Under the pieces are notes generated by a model that did not search any database, was not told where the DNA came from, and was given only the letters and a program-made list of their open reading frames with translations. A stretch of DNA of 64,000 nt from Gammaproteobacteria bacterium (GTDB taxonomy: Bacteria; Pseudomonadota; Gammaproteobacteria; Steroidobacterales; Woeseiaceae): the NCBI GenBank assembly GCA_029862045.1, contig JAOTYE010000003.1, forward strand, positions 1 to 64,000. Reading direction: 5' to 3'. This document shows, piece by piece, positions 17,103-24,865 of this stretch. Both the position numbers and the translations under genes were made by a program. The stretch's first letter is position 1. Each line of letters starts with the position of its first letter.

Positions 17103-18191
17103 CTAGACCGGATATCCCAGCTGCTCGAATACGTCCCCCCAGCGTCGCCCGACTTCGTCGTGCTCCTCTGGAGTTAGTGGCAACACGTTTTTCTGGTAGT
17201 TGCGCTGGCTGTCGAGATACGCCTGGAAGCGCGGCGCGGCGGCATCGAAGTTCGGCAAGTCGAGTTGCCGGTAAATCGTCGCCATCGTCCCCATGGCATC
17301 GTCCTCCAGGTCCCGGAAACTGACGTCTACCAACTCCTTTTCGCTGAGGGCGCCACGCTCGGCAAAGAAGGCGTTCATCAATTGCGGGTAGCTGTCCAGC
17401 ACGTGCCGGACTAACCGTTCGCGATTTGGCCGATGCAAGCCCCAGGCTTCTTGCGCTTTCAGGTACAGATGAATAGTGGAGACAAAGACCTTGTATGGGT
17501 TGCGGTGGATGTGAATGAATCGTGCGCCGGGAAACATCTCTCTGAGCAGGCTGATGCGAGCTGTGTTGGCGGGGTTTTTAAGAAGCAGTGGCATCCCGGG
17601 TTGCGCGAACTGGATTTTGCGGAGAAAGTTCAAGTACTGGTGTTTCCAATTCTCGATTAGTACCGGGTTGCCGCCGTCGAACATGACCGCTTCATTGAAT
17701 ATCCGTTGCATGCATCGCGGGAAAAACGAAACGTGGTAAAAGGACATCCGCCCGGTACTGGTGAGGGCCATCTCTTCCTCCCATGGGGCTTCTGCCGACA
17801 CGGGCACATTGTCCATGAGACGTTTCTCTGGCAGCTGGCGTGCAAAACGGCGCTGCGCTATGCCCGATAAAGTCAGGAAATCATTAGGCATGCCCGCCTG
17901 GAGTAGCGTGACCCGGCCGAATCGCGGGTCCTGACTCATCACGTTATGCAGGTGCGTCGTGCCGCTGCGCCAGTGCCCGACGATGAACACGGGTGGTTCA
18001 AACTGTTGGCCGCGGATGCGGCGCCCGTACTTCGCGGCTTCCCACCAGATGACCGGCTGGCGAAGGAACGTCATGACGCCGAGATAAAGTAATCGCGGTA
18101 GAAATCTCGTCTCACACCGGTAGGCGGCAACGAGCCGAACCAGATTATAGAAGCTGCTGGAGATCAGCGGGTGGAGCAGTACATCGCGCAT
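17103..18191 (-). CDS. Sulfotransferase family protein
   Basis: The 362-residue protein has the PAPS 5-prime-phosphosulfate loop in V-G-H-W-R-S-G-T-T-H-L-H (around residues 71-82) and the 3-prime-phosphate motif I-H-R-N-P-Y-K-V-F-V-S-T near residue 230. Together these define PAPS-dependent sulfotransferases (Sulfotransfer_3 type). The first 50 residues are rich in hydrophobic and basic positions and may associate with the membrane. It would transfer sulfate to a hydroxyl or amine of a small molecule or lipid. It lies 21 bases after the small transporter-like gene and two bases before the phosphatase gene, so it is in the same transcript. The acceptor is unknown; the surrounding lipase/methyltransferase/phosphatase suggests a lipid. 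Confidence 0.88.
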   Translation of the reverse strand: MRDVLLHPLISSSFYNLVRLVAAYRCETRFLPRLLYLGVMTFLRQPVIWWEAAKYGRRIRGQQFEPPVFIVGHWRSGTTHLHNVMSQDPRFGRVTLLQAGMPNDFLTLSGIAQRRFARQLPEKRLMDNVPVSAEAPWEEEMALTSTGRMSFYHVSFFPRCMQRIFNEAVMFDGGNPVLIENWKHQYLNFLRKIQFAQPGMPLLLKNPANTARISLLREMFPGARFIHIHRNPYKVFVSTIHLYLKAQEAWGLHRPNRERLVRHVLDSYPQLMNAFFAERGALSEKELVDVSFRDLEDDAMGTMATIYRQLDLPNFDAAAPRFQAYLDSQRNYQKNVLPLTPEEHDEVGRRWGDVFEQLGYPV

Positions 18192-18212
18192 GGCGCCTCG
18201 TCAGGCCTTTTG

Positions 18213-18566
18213 TTACCAGCTCATACAGATGATCCCGGTCATGAGAAGCGCCATGCCGGCCAGGTGGATTGGCTGGATCGCGTCTCCGTGCAGAAACCAG
18301 GCGCCCACGGCAGCCCAAATGAACATGGACGCGTAGATCGGATACAGGACCCGAACCGTGCCGCCGAGCCTGAATGCAAACGTAAAGAACACCATCACAG
18401 TGAGGTAGGTTGCCATGCCGGCAATGATGTACGGGTTCGTAACAAAATCGATGACTCGACCCTGCATCTGTTTGGCGCCGTATTCAAACAAGAACGGCGC
18501 TAACCCTGCGAGAACGGATGCAATCAACACACAGCCGATCGCAAGTAACGGTGTCTTCATGAGCAT
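18213..18566 (-). CDS. Small four-helix membrane protein of the drug/metabolite transporter (EamA/SMR) type
   Basis: The 117-residue protein has four hydrophobic segments (about residues 5-27, 41-63, 69-90 and 96-116), the size and layout of half of a DMT transporter or an SMR protein. The segment Y-P-I-Y-A-S-M-F-I-W resembles the conserved middle part of ArnE/ArnF-like and EamA-like proteins, which flip lipid-linked sugars or export small molecules. It would work as a dimer in the inner membrane. The gene starts two bases after the stop of the hydrolase-methyltransferase fusion. A flippase for the lipid product of this operon is a reasonable but unproven idea. Confidence 0.75.
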   Translation of the reverse strand: MLMKTPLLAIGCVLIASVLAGLAPFLFEYGAKQMQGRVIDFVTNPYIIAGMATYLTVMVFFTFAFRLGGTVRVLYPIYASMFIWAAVGAWFLHGDAIQPIHLAGMALLMTGIICMSW

Positions 18567-18568
18567 GG

Positions 18569-20311
18569 CTATGACTCCGTCTTGCGCGCGATCGATACCG
18601 TGGCTATGCCGTGGGAATCGATCCCCATCGTCGTCTTTTCAAATCCCGCCGATCGCACGAGCTCGTCCATCTCAGCCTGGGTGCGGCGCCGCATTACCCA
18701 GGGTTTACCGTCCCAATCGACACACGTCCGTGCGATCTCCTCGAGCTGCGGGTGCCATGGCTGGCACGTGTAGATAAGGTAGCCACCGGGCTGAATCAAC
18801 CCCGCAAGGCCCTCGAGAGACGCCAGGATGGGTCCGTTGTCCGGGAATAGTTCAAACAGTCCGGAGACGATCGCGATATTCGGTACCGGCTCGATCGCCA
18901 ACAGCCCTGCGGTATCGAACGCATCCCCTTCTTCGTACGTGACGTTGCCGAGCTCCAGCGTTGCTGCGAGCTTCCTGCCTTTGTCCAGTGAATGGGCACT
19001 CCGGTCCCGCAGGAGGGCACTGACTTCGGCATCCGGGAATTCCCGCAGTATGTCGAGAACGTACCGGCCGCGACCCGTTGCGATATCCACGATTCGCACG
19101 GGCTGGCCCGCGTCGATGAGCGATTGCACCGTCGTCCTGAGGCTCTCCTCCAGGACGCCCTGACGTTCCCGCATGGCTTTCCAGCCGACGGCATTGAGGT
19201 ACGTGCGGTCGATCATCCTGCCCAGCGGCGTCTTCCCTCGAACCTCGTTTTCGTAGACGTAATCCAGCGAGTCGCCGGAATTGAAACCCGTCGTCCAGCC
19301 CAGACGAACGCCCTCGCTCAAGCGGCCGAGCGTCCACATGCCTGCTTTCTGCAGCCCGTAGTACACGGCTTTGAGAAGCGATGCCGGTTCACGAAGCTCG
19401 AGATACTCTTCCCTCGTGTAACCTGCTCGATCCGCCTTGAGCAAAGACGACCTATCGACGTCATGCTCGAATGCGTTCTCCAGAAACTCACGCGATTTGG
19501 CGATGGGTTTGTGCCGGTCCTTTTCGAAAAGGATCGCGTGAAAAAACCCCGGGTAGATCTCCATTTCCTTCACAGGCGAAGACAATCCCTTGTAGAACCG
19601 AAGCTGGGCCGAGTTCTTGACTACCCAATCGCTGCCCGCCGACAAAACAAGGGTCGGCGTTATGATCGCCCCCGCGTCCGCCATAATCCGTGTCGAAAGA
19701 TCATGCAGCCCGAGCAGAATGTTGACCGAAATGTTCTTGGTGATGAGCTCGTCTTCGTCATATTTTTTCATCTGCTCCGGGTCGTGGGTCAACATCTTCG
19801 ATTTGACGTAGCTGCTGATAAAGGACCTGTCCTTGAATCGCTCCAGCAACCGCAACATCGGAATGGCGAAGGGGACATACAACCTGATTCTTAATCCTGG
19901 TGCGGCCAGGACCATGGCCCGAATGCGGGGAGCAAAATCATGCACCCAGGCCGCTGCGGTCACTGCGCCGATGCTGTTGGCAACGAGCGCCATGTTCTCC
20001 ACCTCGATGCCGTACTCGCGAGAGATGTACTGCACGAAAGAATCGAGATCTCTGACGTGGTCGTAGTAGTTGTCCGCGTATCCTCTCGGTCCGGGCGAGA
20101 GCCCGTGTCCGCGGCAGTCCCAGGAGAATGCCCAGAACCCATGCAATCCGAATTCGCTGACCTGTTGCGCGATCCTGCCCGAGTGCTCATGCCCCCGATG
20201 TAGGAATATCAGGGCCTTATCACTCGAGACCTGCGGTTTCCACGCTCGATAGAAGAGCTCCGTCCCATCCCAGCTATCGAAGTGGCCTTCGGCGATTTCC
20301 CATTCACTCAT
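18569..20311 (-). CDS. Alpha/beta hydrolase - SAM methyltransferase fusion protein
   Basis: The N-terminal half (residues 1-290) is an alpha/beta hydrolase of the monoglyceride lipase/lysophospholipase type. It has LIFLHRGHEHSGR for the oxyanion region, nucleophile Ser113 in V-A-N-S-I-G-A, and a likely catalytic His in P-G-F-F-H-A near residue 255. The first Gly of the usual GxSxG is replaced by Ala. The C-terminal half (about 340-580) is a class I methyltransferase of the Methyltransf_20 type, with VRIVDIATGRGRYVLDIL as SAM motif I near residue 398. The fusion is known in annotation as a bifunctional hydrolase/methyltransferase, but its substrate is undefined. The ATG at 20311 is preceded by GGAGCGAG. 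It heads the operon with the transporter, sulfotransferase and phosphatase. Confidence 0.88.
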   Translation of the reverse strand: MSEWEIAEGHFDSWDGTELFYRAWKPQVSSDKALIFLHRGHEHSGRIAQQVSEFGLHGFWAFSWDCRGHGLSPGPRGYADNYYDHVRDLDSFVQYISREYGIEVENMALVANSIGAVTAAAWVHDFAPRIRAMVLAAPGLRIRLYVPFAIPMLRLLERFKDRSFISSYVKSKMLTHDPEQMKKYDEDELITKNISVNILLGLHDLSTRIMADAGAIITPTLVLSAGSDWVVKNSAQLRFYKGLSSPVKEMEIYPGFFHAILFEKDRHKPIAKSREFLENAFEHDVDRSSLLKADRAGYTREEYLELREPASLLKAVYYGLQKAGMWTLGRLSEGVRLGWTTGFNSGDSLDYVYENEVRGKTPLGRMIDRTYLNAVGWKAMRERQGVLEESLRTTVQSLIDAGQPVRIVDIATGRGRYVLDILREFPDAEVSALLRDRSAHSLDKGRKLAATLELGNVTYEEGDAFDTAGLLAIEPVPNIAIVSGLFELFPDNGPILASLEGLAGLIQPGGYLIYTCQPWHPQLEEIARTCVDWDGKPWVMRRRTQAEMDELVRSAGFEKTTMGIDSHGIATVSIARKTES

Positions 20312-20444
20312 GATCTCGCTCCACAGTCACGATGCCAAAAGGCAGGGTGCCTAAAATCCATCTGCCGGTCTATGCTTATGTGTTTCTTGATCGATTACAA
20401 CTTGGTATTTTCCGCAAATCAGCGGAGCCAGTCATAGCGACAGA

Positions 20445-20466
20445 ACGCTACGCCAGCGTCTTTTTT
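20445..20466 (+). terminator. Possible short terminator/attenuator hairpin
   Basis: ACGCT and AGCGT form a 5-bp stem with a 5-base loop (20445-20459), followed by C and six T residues. It lies 36 bases upstream of the small secreted DUF6491-like gene in a divergent intergenic region, so it would act as an attenuator of a longer leader. The stem is short, so confidence is low. Confidence 0.3.
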
Positions 20467-20501
20467 CAAACCAGCTACAATAATTAAGACGTGTATCCAG
20501 C

Positions 20502-20981
20502 ATGACCAGCCGATATAAAAGATTTCTGCCTGTACTCTGCGTGCTTTGTGTACCTGTGGTGTCACCGGCATCGGACGAAGCGGTCGACGATGGAGAAACA
20601 ATACGCTGCATTAACTCGCGTGCAATTAGAAGCACCGACGTTATAAACGACAGCAACATTGTCTTCCATATGCAGGGGCGCAAGATCTATCTCAATACCT
20701 TGCCCAGGTCGTGTCGCGGGCTGTCCCGCGAGAGGCGGTTTTCGTTTGTCACGCATACCCGGAGTTTGTGCGAGTCCGACCGCATTAACGTCTTGAAGGA
20801 TAGCGGCCTCGGTGCGTACGAGGGCAGATCCTGCAAACTCGGCCGCTTCCAACTGGCGACGGAACAAGATATCGCAGACTTCCAAAAGCCACTGCATGGA
20901 AAACCCGAATCCAAACCGGTAGAACTGCCACCCGTGCAAGACGTAATGAGTGATGGGGCTGATGACGATGATCCCGGGTGA
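20502..20981 (+). CDS. DUF6491-like secreted protein
   Basis: The 159-residue protein has a signal peptide (KRFLPVLCVLCVPVVSPAS). The mature part reads R-C-I-N-S-R-A-I-R-S-T-D-V-I-N, then IVFHMQGRKIYLNTLP, C-R-G-L and L-C-E-S-D-R-I-N-V-L. This spacing of cysteines and the 'M-x-G-x-x-Y-x-N-x-L-P' core is what I remember of the DUF6491 family of gammaproteobacterial periplasmic proteins. The four mature cysteines probably pair. The tail is acidic (DGADDDDPG). No Shine-Dalgarno sequence is obvious. The function is unknown, and the neighbours give no hint. Confidence 0.72.
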   Translation: MTSRYKRFLPVLCVLCVPVVSPASDEAVDDGETIRCINSRAIRSTDVINDSNIVFHMQGRKIYLNTLPRSCRGLSRERRFSFVTHTRSLCESDRINVLKDSGLGAYEGRSCKLGRFQLATEQDIADFQKPLHGKPESKPVELPPVQDVMSDGADDDDPG

Positions 20982-21030
20982 GGCAATCTAGTGCAGTGCG
21001 CGCGCCGATAGACTTGCCGATGTCGCGTGT

Positions 21031-23196
21031 CTATTCCTCTGCAGCGGGTGTCGTCGTTGGTATCTGTGTCGGAGCTTGCGGCCACCCGGAGCGCAGGTGC
21101 AGGTCGCGCTGCGGAAATGGAATCTCGATGCCGTATTCGCCCAATTTGCTTTCCAGCGCCCAGAGATAGGCGGATCGGGTTCGGGTGGGGCGTCGGGCGC
21201 CCTGGCGATTAACCCAAACCAACATCAGGAAATTCAGGCTGTTGTCGCCGAACTCGACGAGCCAGACGTCGGGTTCGCGGCCCTTCATGTTTTTCAATGT
21301 ATAGGGTACTTCGGCTGCCGCTTCCAATGCTGCCTGGCGCACCAATTCCTTGTCGCTGCCATAGGCCACGCCGAACGGAATGCGCACGCGCAGTATCCGT
21401 TCGCCAAGCGTCCAGTTCGTGAGACGTGTGGTCACGAATTCGGAGTTAGGCACTACGATATCAATGTTGTCGTTCGTATTGATGAGCGTGCTGCGCACGT
21501 TTATGGATTTGACCGTACCAGTGAGTCCCGTATCGAGCTCGATGTAATCACCGACGCGCAGCGAGTGCTCGAACAGGATAATCAATCCGGAAACGAAATT
21601 ATTGACGATGGACTGCAGACCAAAACCGATACCAACACTAAGTGCACCTGCGACCAGCGCGAGATTACCGAAGTCGAGTCCGATCGAGGACAGCGCGATA
21701 AATACCGCGAGAATGATGATGAAGTAGTGAGTCAGTCGACTGACTGTATACAATGATGCTTGCGTGCCACTTGAGTCGCTGTCGCCGACGCGCCGGATAG
21801 CATGCCGAATGCCACGCGACAGGAGCATCGCAAAGGTCAAAATAAGCACGACGCGGAGAATGTCACCACCCGTGACTGGCGTTTCTCCAACGGAGAACAA
21901 AGTGACATCACCCAGACCTGCGATCCGCATGTAAGCTGTTTTCAGATTGCGGCTTATGCTCGCCAGCCAGGACTTGAACGCGCCTGCGTATTCTGCGGCG
22001 GCGTTGTCTACCACGAGCATCAATAACTCCAGATCGGCAACCCCCGTCTCGAGTTCTCCAACCTGGGCGAGTGATTCCTGTGCTGCTTCCAATCGCTGAT
22101 CCAGCAGTCGTCGCGATGCCCGGTCAAGGCCATCCCGATTCGTGCTCTGCACCGCAAGCAGCTCGTCTTCCGTATCGTGTTTCCATTCCGGCGCACGCCG
22201 ATCAATGCTGCGGACGAACTCCGACCATGCCAGTACCTTGTTGCCGAGCGCGCCAATGTCAGGACCCGTGTCGAGCTTCAGCTCGGTCCACCAGCGCTGC
22301 GCCTCGACTTCGGCAAGCGCCGCTTCGGCCAGAGCCAGGTTGATTTCCGTGTTCAACAGCCTTTGCTGCTGCAGGCGCTGCTGTGATCGGCCTTGTGCGG
22401 TGTCGAGATCCAGGCCGCTCGCCGCTATTTGCGCGGCCTGCAGCAACTCCTGGGCACGCTCAACTGCGGTTTGCCTGGCGTCGACGCGCTCGATCAGTGC
22501 CTCCAGCTGTGCGTCATCGGCTGTGGTAGCCAGGCGATCCCTGGCGAGGTCCGCGCGCGCAGCGGTTGCTTCGGCAAAGGCAGTGGCACGCTCGAGGCTC
22601 AATGTCAGGAGTTCCAGGCGACGCACCGAAATCGCCTGGGCGGAGCGCGCCTGCAGCAATCGAAGTCCGGCCAGCCAACGTTCGTCTCCAACGGCAGCAT
22701 CCACGTAGGCTTTGAACGCGGCGTCACGGCGCCTGCCCGTGCCATCGAGAATGCGTTTTTCGCGATCTACCTCAAGCTGCTCCTCCGCCGCGCCGGAACG
22801 GGCGTCGCGGGCTATGGCCGCGAGCTTCAGCAATTCCTCGATCGAGTAGCTTGCCGCCGCGGCCGGAAGCTCCTGCAGCGTCAGTTCGGTGTCGTCCAAT
22901 AGGGCAAGCAAGGCGGTGAAGTTGCCGCGCACGGTATTCAGCACCGACTGGGCTGTTTCCTGATTCTGCGGTGCCAGGTTAGCGATCTGTACGCCGACAT
23001 CGTCGAGATAGGTGTCAACCCGTGGCTGAATCTCCGCCCTCGAACCCTCGAAGTAAGCCCACCAGTTGGTTTGCAGGGAATTCAGATCCGGCGGCGTCGT
23101 TGCGGCACCGTCTTCAGCCTCCTGAGCAGGGCTATTTACAGCGACGAGCAAGCCCAGCAGCAATGCAAGGAAGGGAGTCGATTGCGCGATCTTCAT
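21031..23196 (-). CDS. Large MscS-family mechanosensitive channel
   Basis: The 721-residue protein begins with a signal peptide (ending near VNSPAQ), followed by about 400 residues of periplasmic coiled-coil-like Ala/Glu/Arg-rich sequence. Membrane helices then lead into the MscS core. The pore helix region shows LALVAGALSVGIGFGLQSIVNNFVSGLIIL, and the beta domain follows with GDYIELDTGLTGTVKSINVRST and VVPNSEF. It is therefore an MscK/YjeP-type large channel rather than the 286-residue MscS. I chose the ATG at 23196 because the signal peptide starts there; the frame is open to 23265. It should release solutes on hypo-osmotic shock. Confidence 0.9.
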   Translation of the reverse strand: MKIAQSTPFLALLLGLLVAVNSPAQEAEDGAATTPPDLNSLQTNWWAYFEGSRAEIQPRVDTYLDDVGVQIANLAPQNQETAQSVLNTVRGNFTALLALLDDTELTLQELPAAAASYSIEELLKLAAIARDARSGAAEEQLEVDREKRILDGTGRRRDAAFKAYVDAAVGDERWLAGLRLLQARSAQAISVRRLELLTLSLERATAFAEATAARADLARDRLATTADDAQLEALIERVDARQTAVERAQELLQAAQIAASGLDLDTAQGRSQQRLQQQRLLNTEINLALAEAALAEVEAQRWWTELKLDTGPDIGALGNKVLAWSEFVRSIDRRAPEWKHDTEDELLAVQSTNRDGLDRASRRLLDQRLEAAQESLAQVGELETGVADLELLMLVVDNAAAEYAGAFKSWLASISRNLKTAYMRIAGLGDVTLFSVGETPVTGGDILRVVLILTFAMLLSRGIRHAIRRVGDSDSSGTQASLYTVSRLTHYFIIILAVFIALSSIGLDFGNLALVAGALSVGIGFGLQSIVNNFVSGLIILFEHSLRVGDYIELDTGLTGTVKSINVRSTLINTNDNIDIVVPNSEFVTTRLTNWTLGERILRVRIPFGVAYGSDKELVRQAALEAAAEVPYTLKNMKGREPDVWLVEFGDNSLNFLMLVWVNRQGARRPTRTRSAYLWALESKLGEYGIEIPFPQRDLHLRSGWPQAPTQIPTTTPAAEE

Positions 23197-23401
23197 AGGG
23201 TCAACGATTAGCTGGGTTGCCGCGGGAATCCAGGTGGCACATGCTACGAGAATTCGGCAACACATGCATGCCGGAGTTTTGGCACATCATTACGCGCAGG
23301 ATTGGACAAGCTGACGGCGCGACCGACGACAACATGCTTTATCAGATGCGTAGGGAAGGACTATCGATGCCGCCGAGGAGGATGGTCCTCAGTACACGCA
23401 T

Positions 23402-24607
23402 CTAGCGCAGCGCACCGTCCGTGATCCACTGGCGGATGTGGCCGACGTCGGTTGCCGAGAGTGGCGTGCCACCGAACGGCATCTGCTGCCCCGAGATTCC
23501 TGCTGCGTTTTCGAGCTTTTTGATCAGATAGCTGTTGTCCGGGTCAAAGGCAATGACGCGTATTTCGCCAGCCTGTGCCGGGTTCGAGCTGGGGACACCC
23601 ACGAGTTGCGCCAGGCTCGTATCGGCGTCAGACAGATTCAGCCCACCCGCCATGGTTCCGGCGCTGTGACAGCCAGCGGTCGCGCAGGTCGGTGAGAATA
23701 CAACCGCCTGAATCTGATCAAGCGTCGGTCCGATCACAACAGGCGTGGTGATCGTGAATTGGGCTACCAAGTCGCCGCCCGCGGTACCGTCACCGGACGG
23801 AAGATTGGCAATGAGTTCGCCGTCCAGCGCATTCGCATCCAGATCCATAATCACGGATGCTCCGGTACCCAACAGACGGACTGTGTAGGTATCGTCGGCC
23901 AGAGCAACACCTGTCAGGTCGAATATCGCGGAACGCAGAGTCCCACCGATCGCAGGTGGCACCGCGGCCGCAACCGGCACACCGCTGCTATTTTCGAGGA
24001 TGAACGTAGTCGCGTTCACAGTTGACGCGTCGAGGTCACGATCGAAGCCGGCGACGATCTGCACTGGTGCGGCATTGAGATTTGCGCCGGGCATCGGGGA
24101 TAACGAGATAACTCGAATCGGATTACTTGCCTGAACCCGGTCGTCAATCGCGCCGTCCATAATCCATTGCCGGATGACGTCAATGTCCGCTTGCGGGAGC
24201 GGCCCGGTAGGGGGCATTTGTCCGCCAGCTGCGCCGGGCCCCTCCAGCTTCTGAATAAGGTAACTGGCATTCGGGTTGCCTGGATCGACCCGCTGGGTTC
24301 CCGCGTCCTGCGTACTCGCAATCCCGACCAGCATTGTGTAGCTGTTCGCTGCATCCAGATTCAGTCCCGCGGATGGCGCCGCCCCAGAGTGGCAGCCAGT
24401 GCATGATGGCGTAAAAACACTTGCCTGAATTTCGGAGAAGTTCGGCCCGAATCCCGCTGGCGGTGGCGGTGGCGGTGGTGGCGGCAAGTTACTGTTATAG
24501 CGGTCGACGGCGTCATCGTAGGAGCCAATATTACAAGCAACCAGGGAACTCGCCATTAGCAAGAATGCTAATGTCGTTCGAACTGAGAAAGCAGGTGATA
24601 TTTTCAT
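23402..24607 (-). CDS. Lipoprotein with two cytochrome c-like CxnCH modules and an Ig-like domain
   Basis: The signal peptide ends in lipobox V-A-C (Cys25), followed by a run of nine prolines. The first module has C-T-G-C-H (Cys69, Cys72, His73) and closes with G-G-Q-M-P-P, the usual distal Met region. A middle SbsA-type Ig-like domain (residues about 165-275) follows. The second module has C-A-T-A-G-C-H (Cys308, Cys313, His314), a CX4CH spacing, and G-Q-Q-M-P. Both modules match the planctomycete-type/PSCyt1-like cytochrome domains seen in many lipoproteins. Covalent haem at the first site is likely; at the second, atypical site it is less certain. It may carry electrons at the cell surface. 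No redox partner is adjacent. Confidence 0.82.
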   Translation of the reverse strand: MKISPAFSVRTTLAFLLMASSLVACNIGSYDDAVDRYNSNLPPPPPPPPPAGFGPNFSEIQASVFTPSCTGCHSGAAPSAGLNLDAANSYTMLVGIASTQDAGTQRVDPGNPNASYLIQKLEGPGAAGGQMPPTGPLPQADIDVIRQWIMDGAIDDRVQASNPIRVISLSPMPGANLNAAPVQIVAGFDRDLDASTVNATTFILENSSGVPVAAAVPPAIGGTLRSAIFDLTGVALADDTYTVRLLGTGASVIMDLDANALDGELIANLPSGDGTAGGDLVAQFTITTPVVIGPTLDQIQAVVFSPTCATAGCHSAGTMAGGLNLSDADTSLAQLVGVPSSNPAQAGEIRVIAFDPDNSYLIKKLENAAGISGQQMPFGGTPLSATDVGHIRQWITDGALR

Positions 24608-24865
24608 GATGCGTTTCGCTGACAGGACTGCTGCAATGTTTCGCGCTCAAACCGACTTTCGATATTAGCGTCTGAGGCCGGTCAAATCGTGACGACCATC
24701 ACAGTACTGTATTCCGCATCGACTTCGTAGTGTCGCATATTGGCTACAGGGTTCATCGCGAGTGGGACTAACACATTCTGCGATGCATGCTTCGACAACG
24801 CGGGGAACGTAGAGAAGCCGGCGCGGTCTTTCGCCCGCGACAGCATCAACTTCTGAACTTACGTG
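24608..24865. other. Intergenic region, no gene recognised
   Basis: These 258 bases separate the cytochrome-like lipoprotein from the EF-G-like gene, both on the minus strand. They should hold the lipoprotein promoter. I see no conserved ORF with a ribosome-binding site, no tRNA-like fold and no strong terminator hairpin. Confidence 0.5.

Noticed and set aside
16921-20252. Long plus-strand open frames opposite the lipid-modification operon, including one of 300 codons
   Set aside because: The minus strand encodes four intact, recognisable enzymes here; the opposite frames have no domains and come from GC-rich codon bias.
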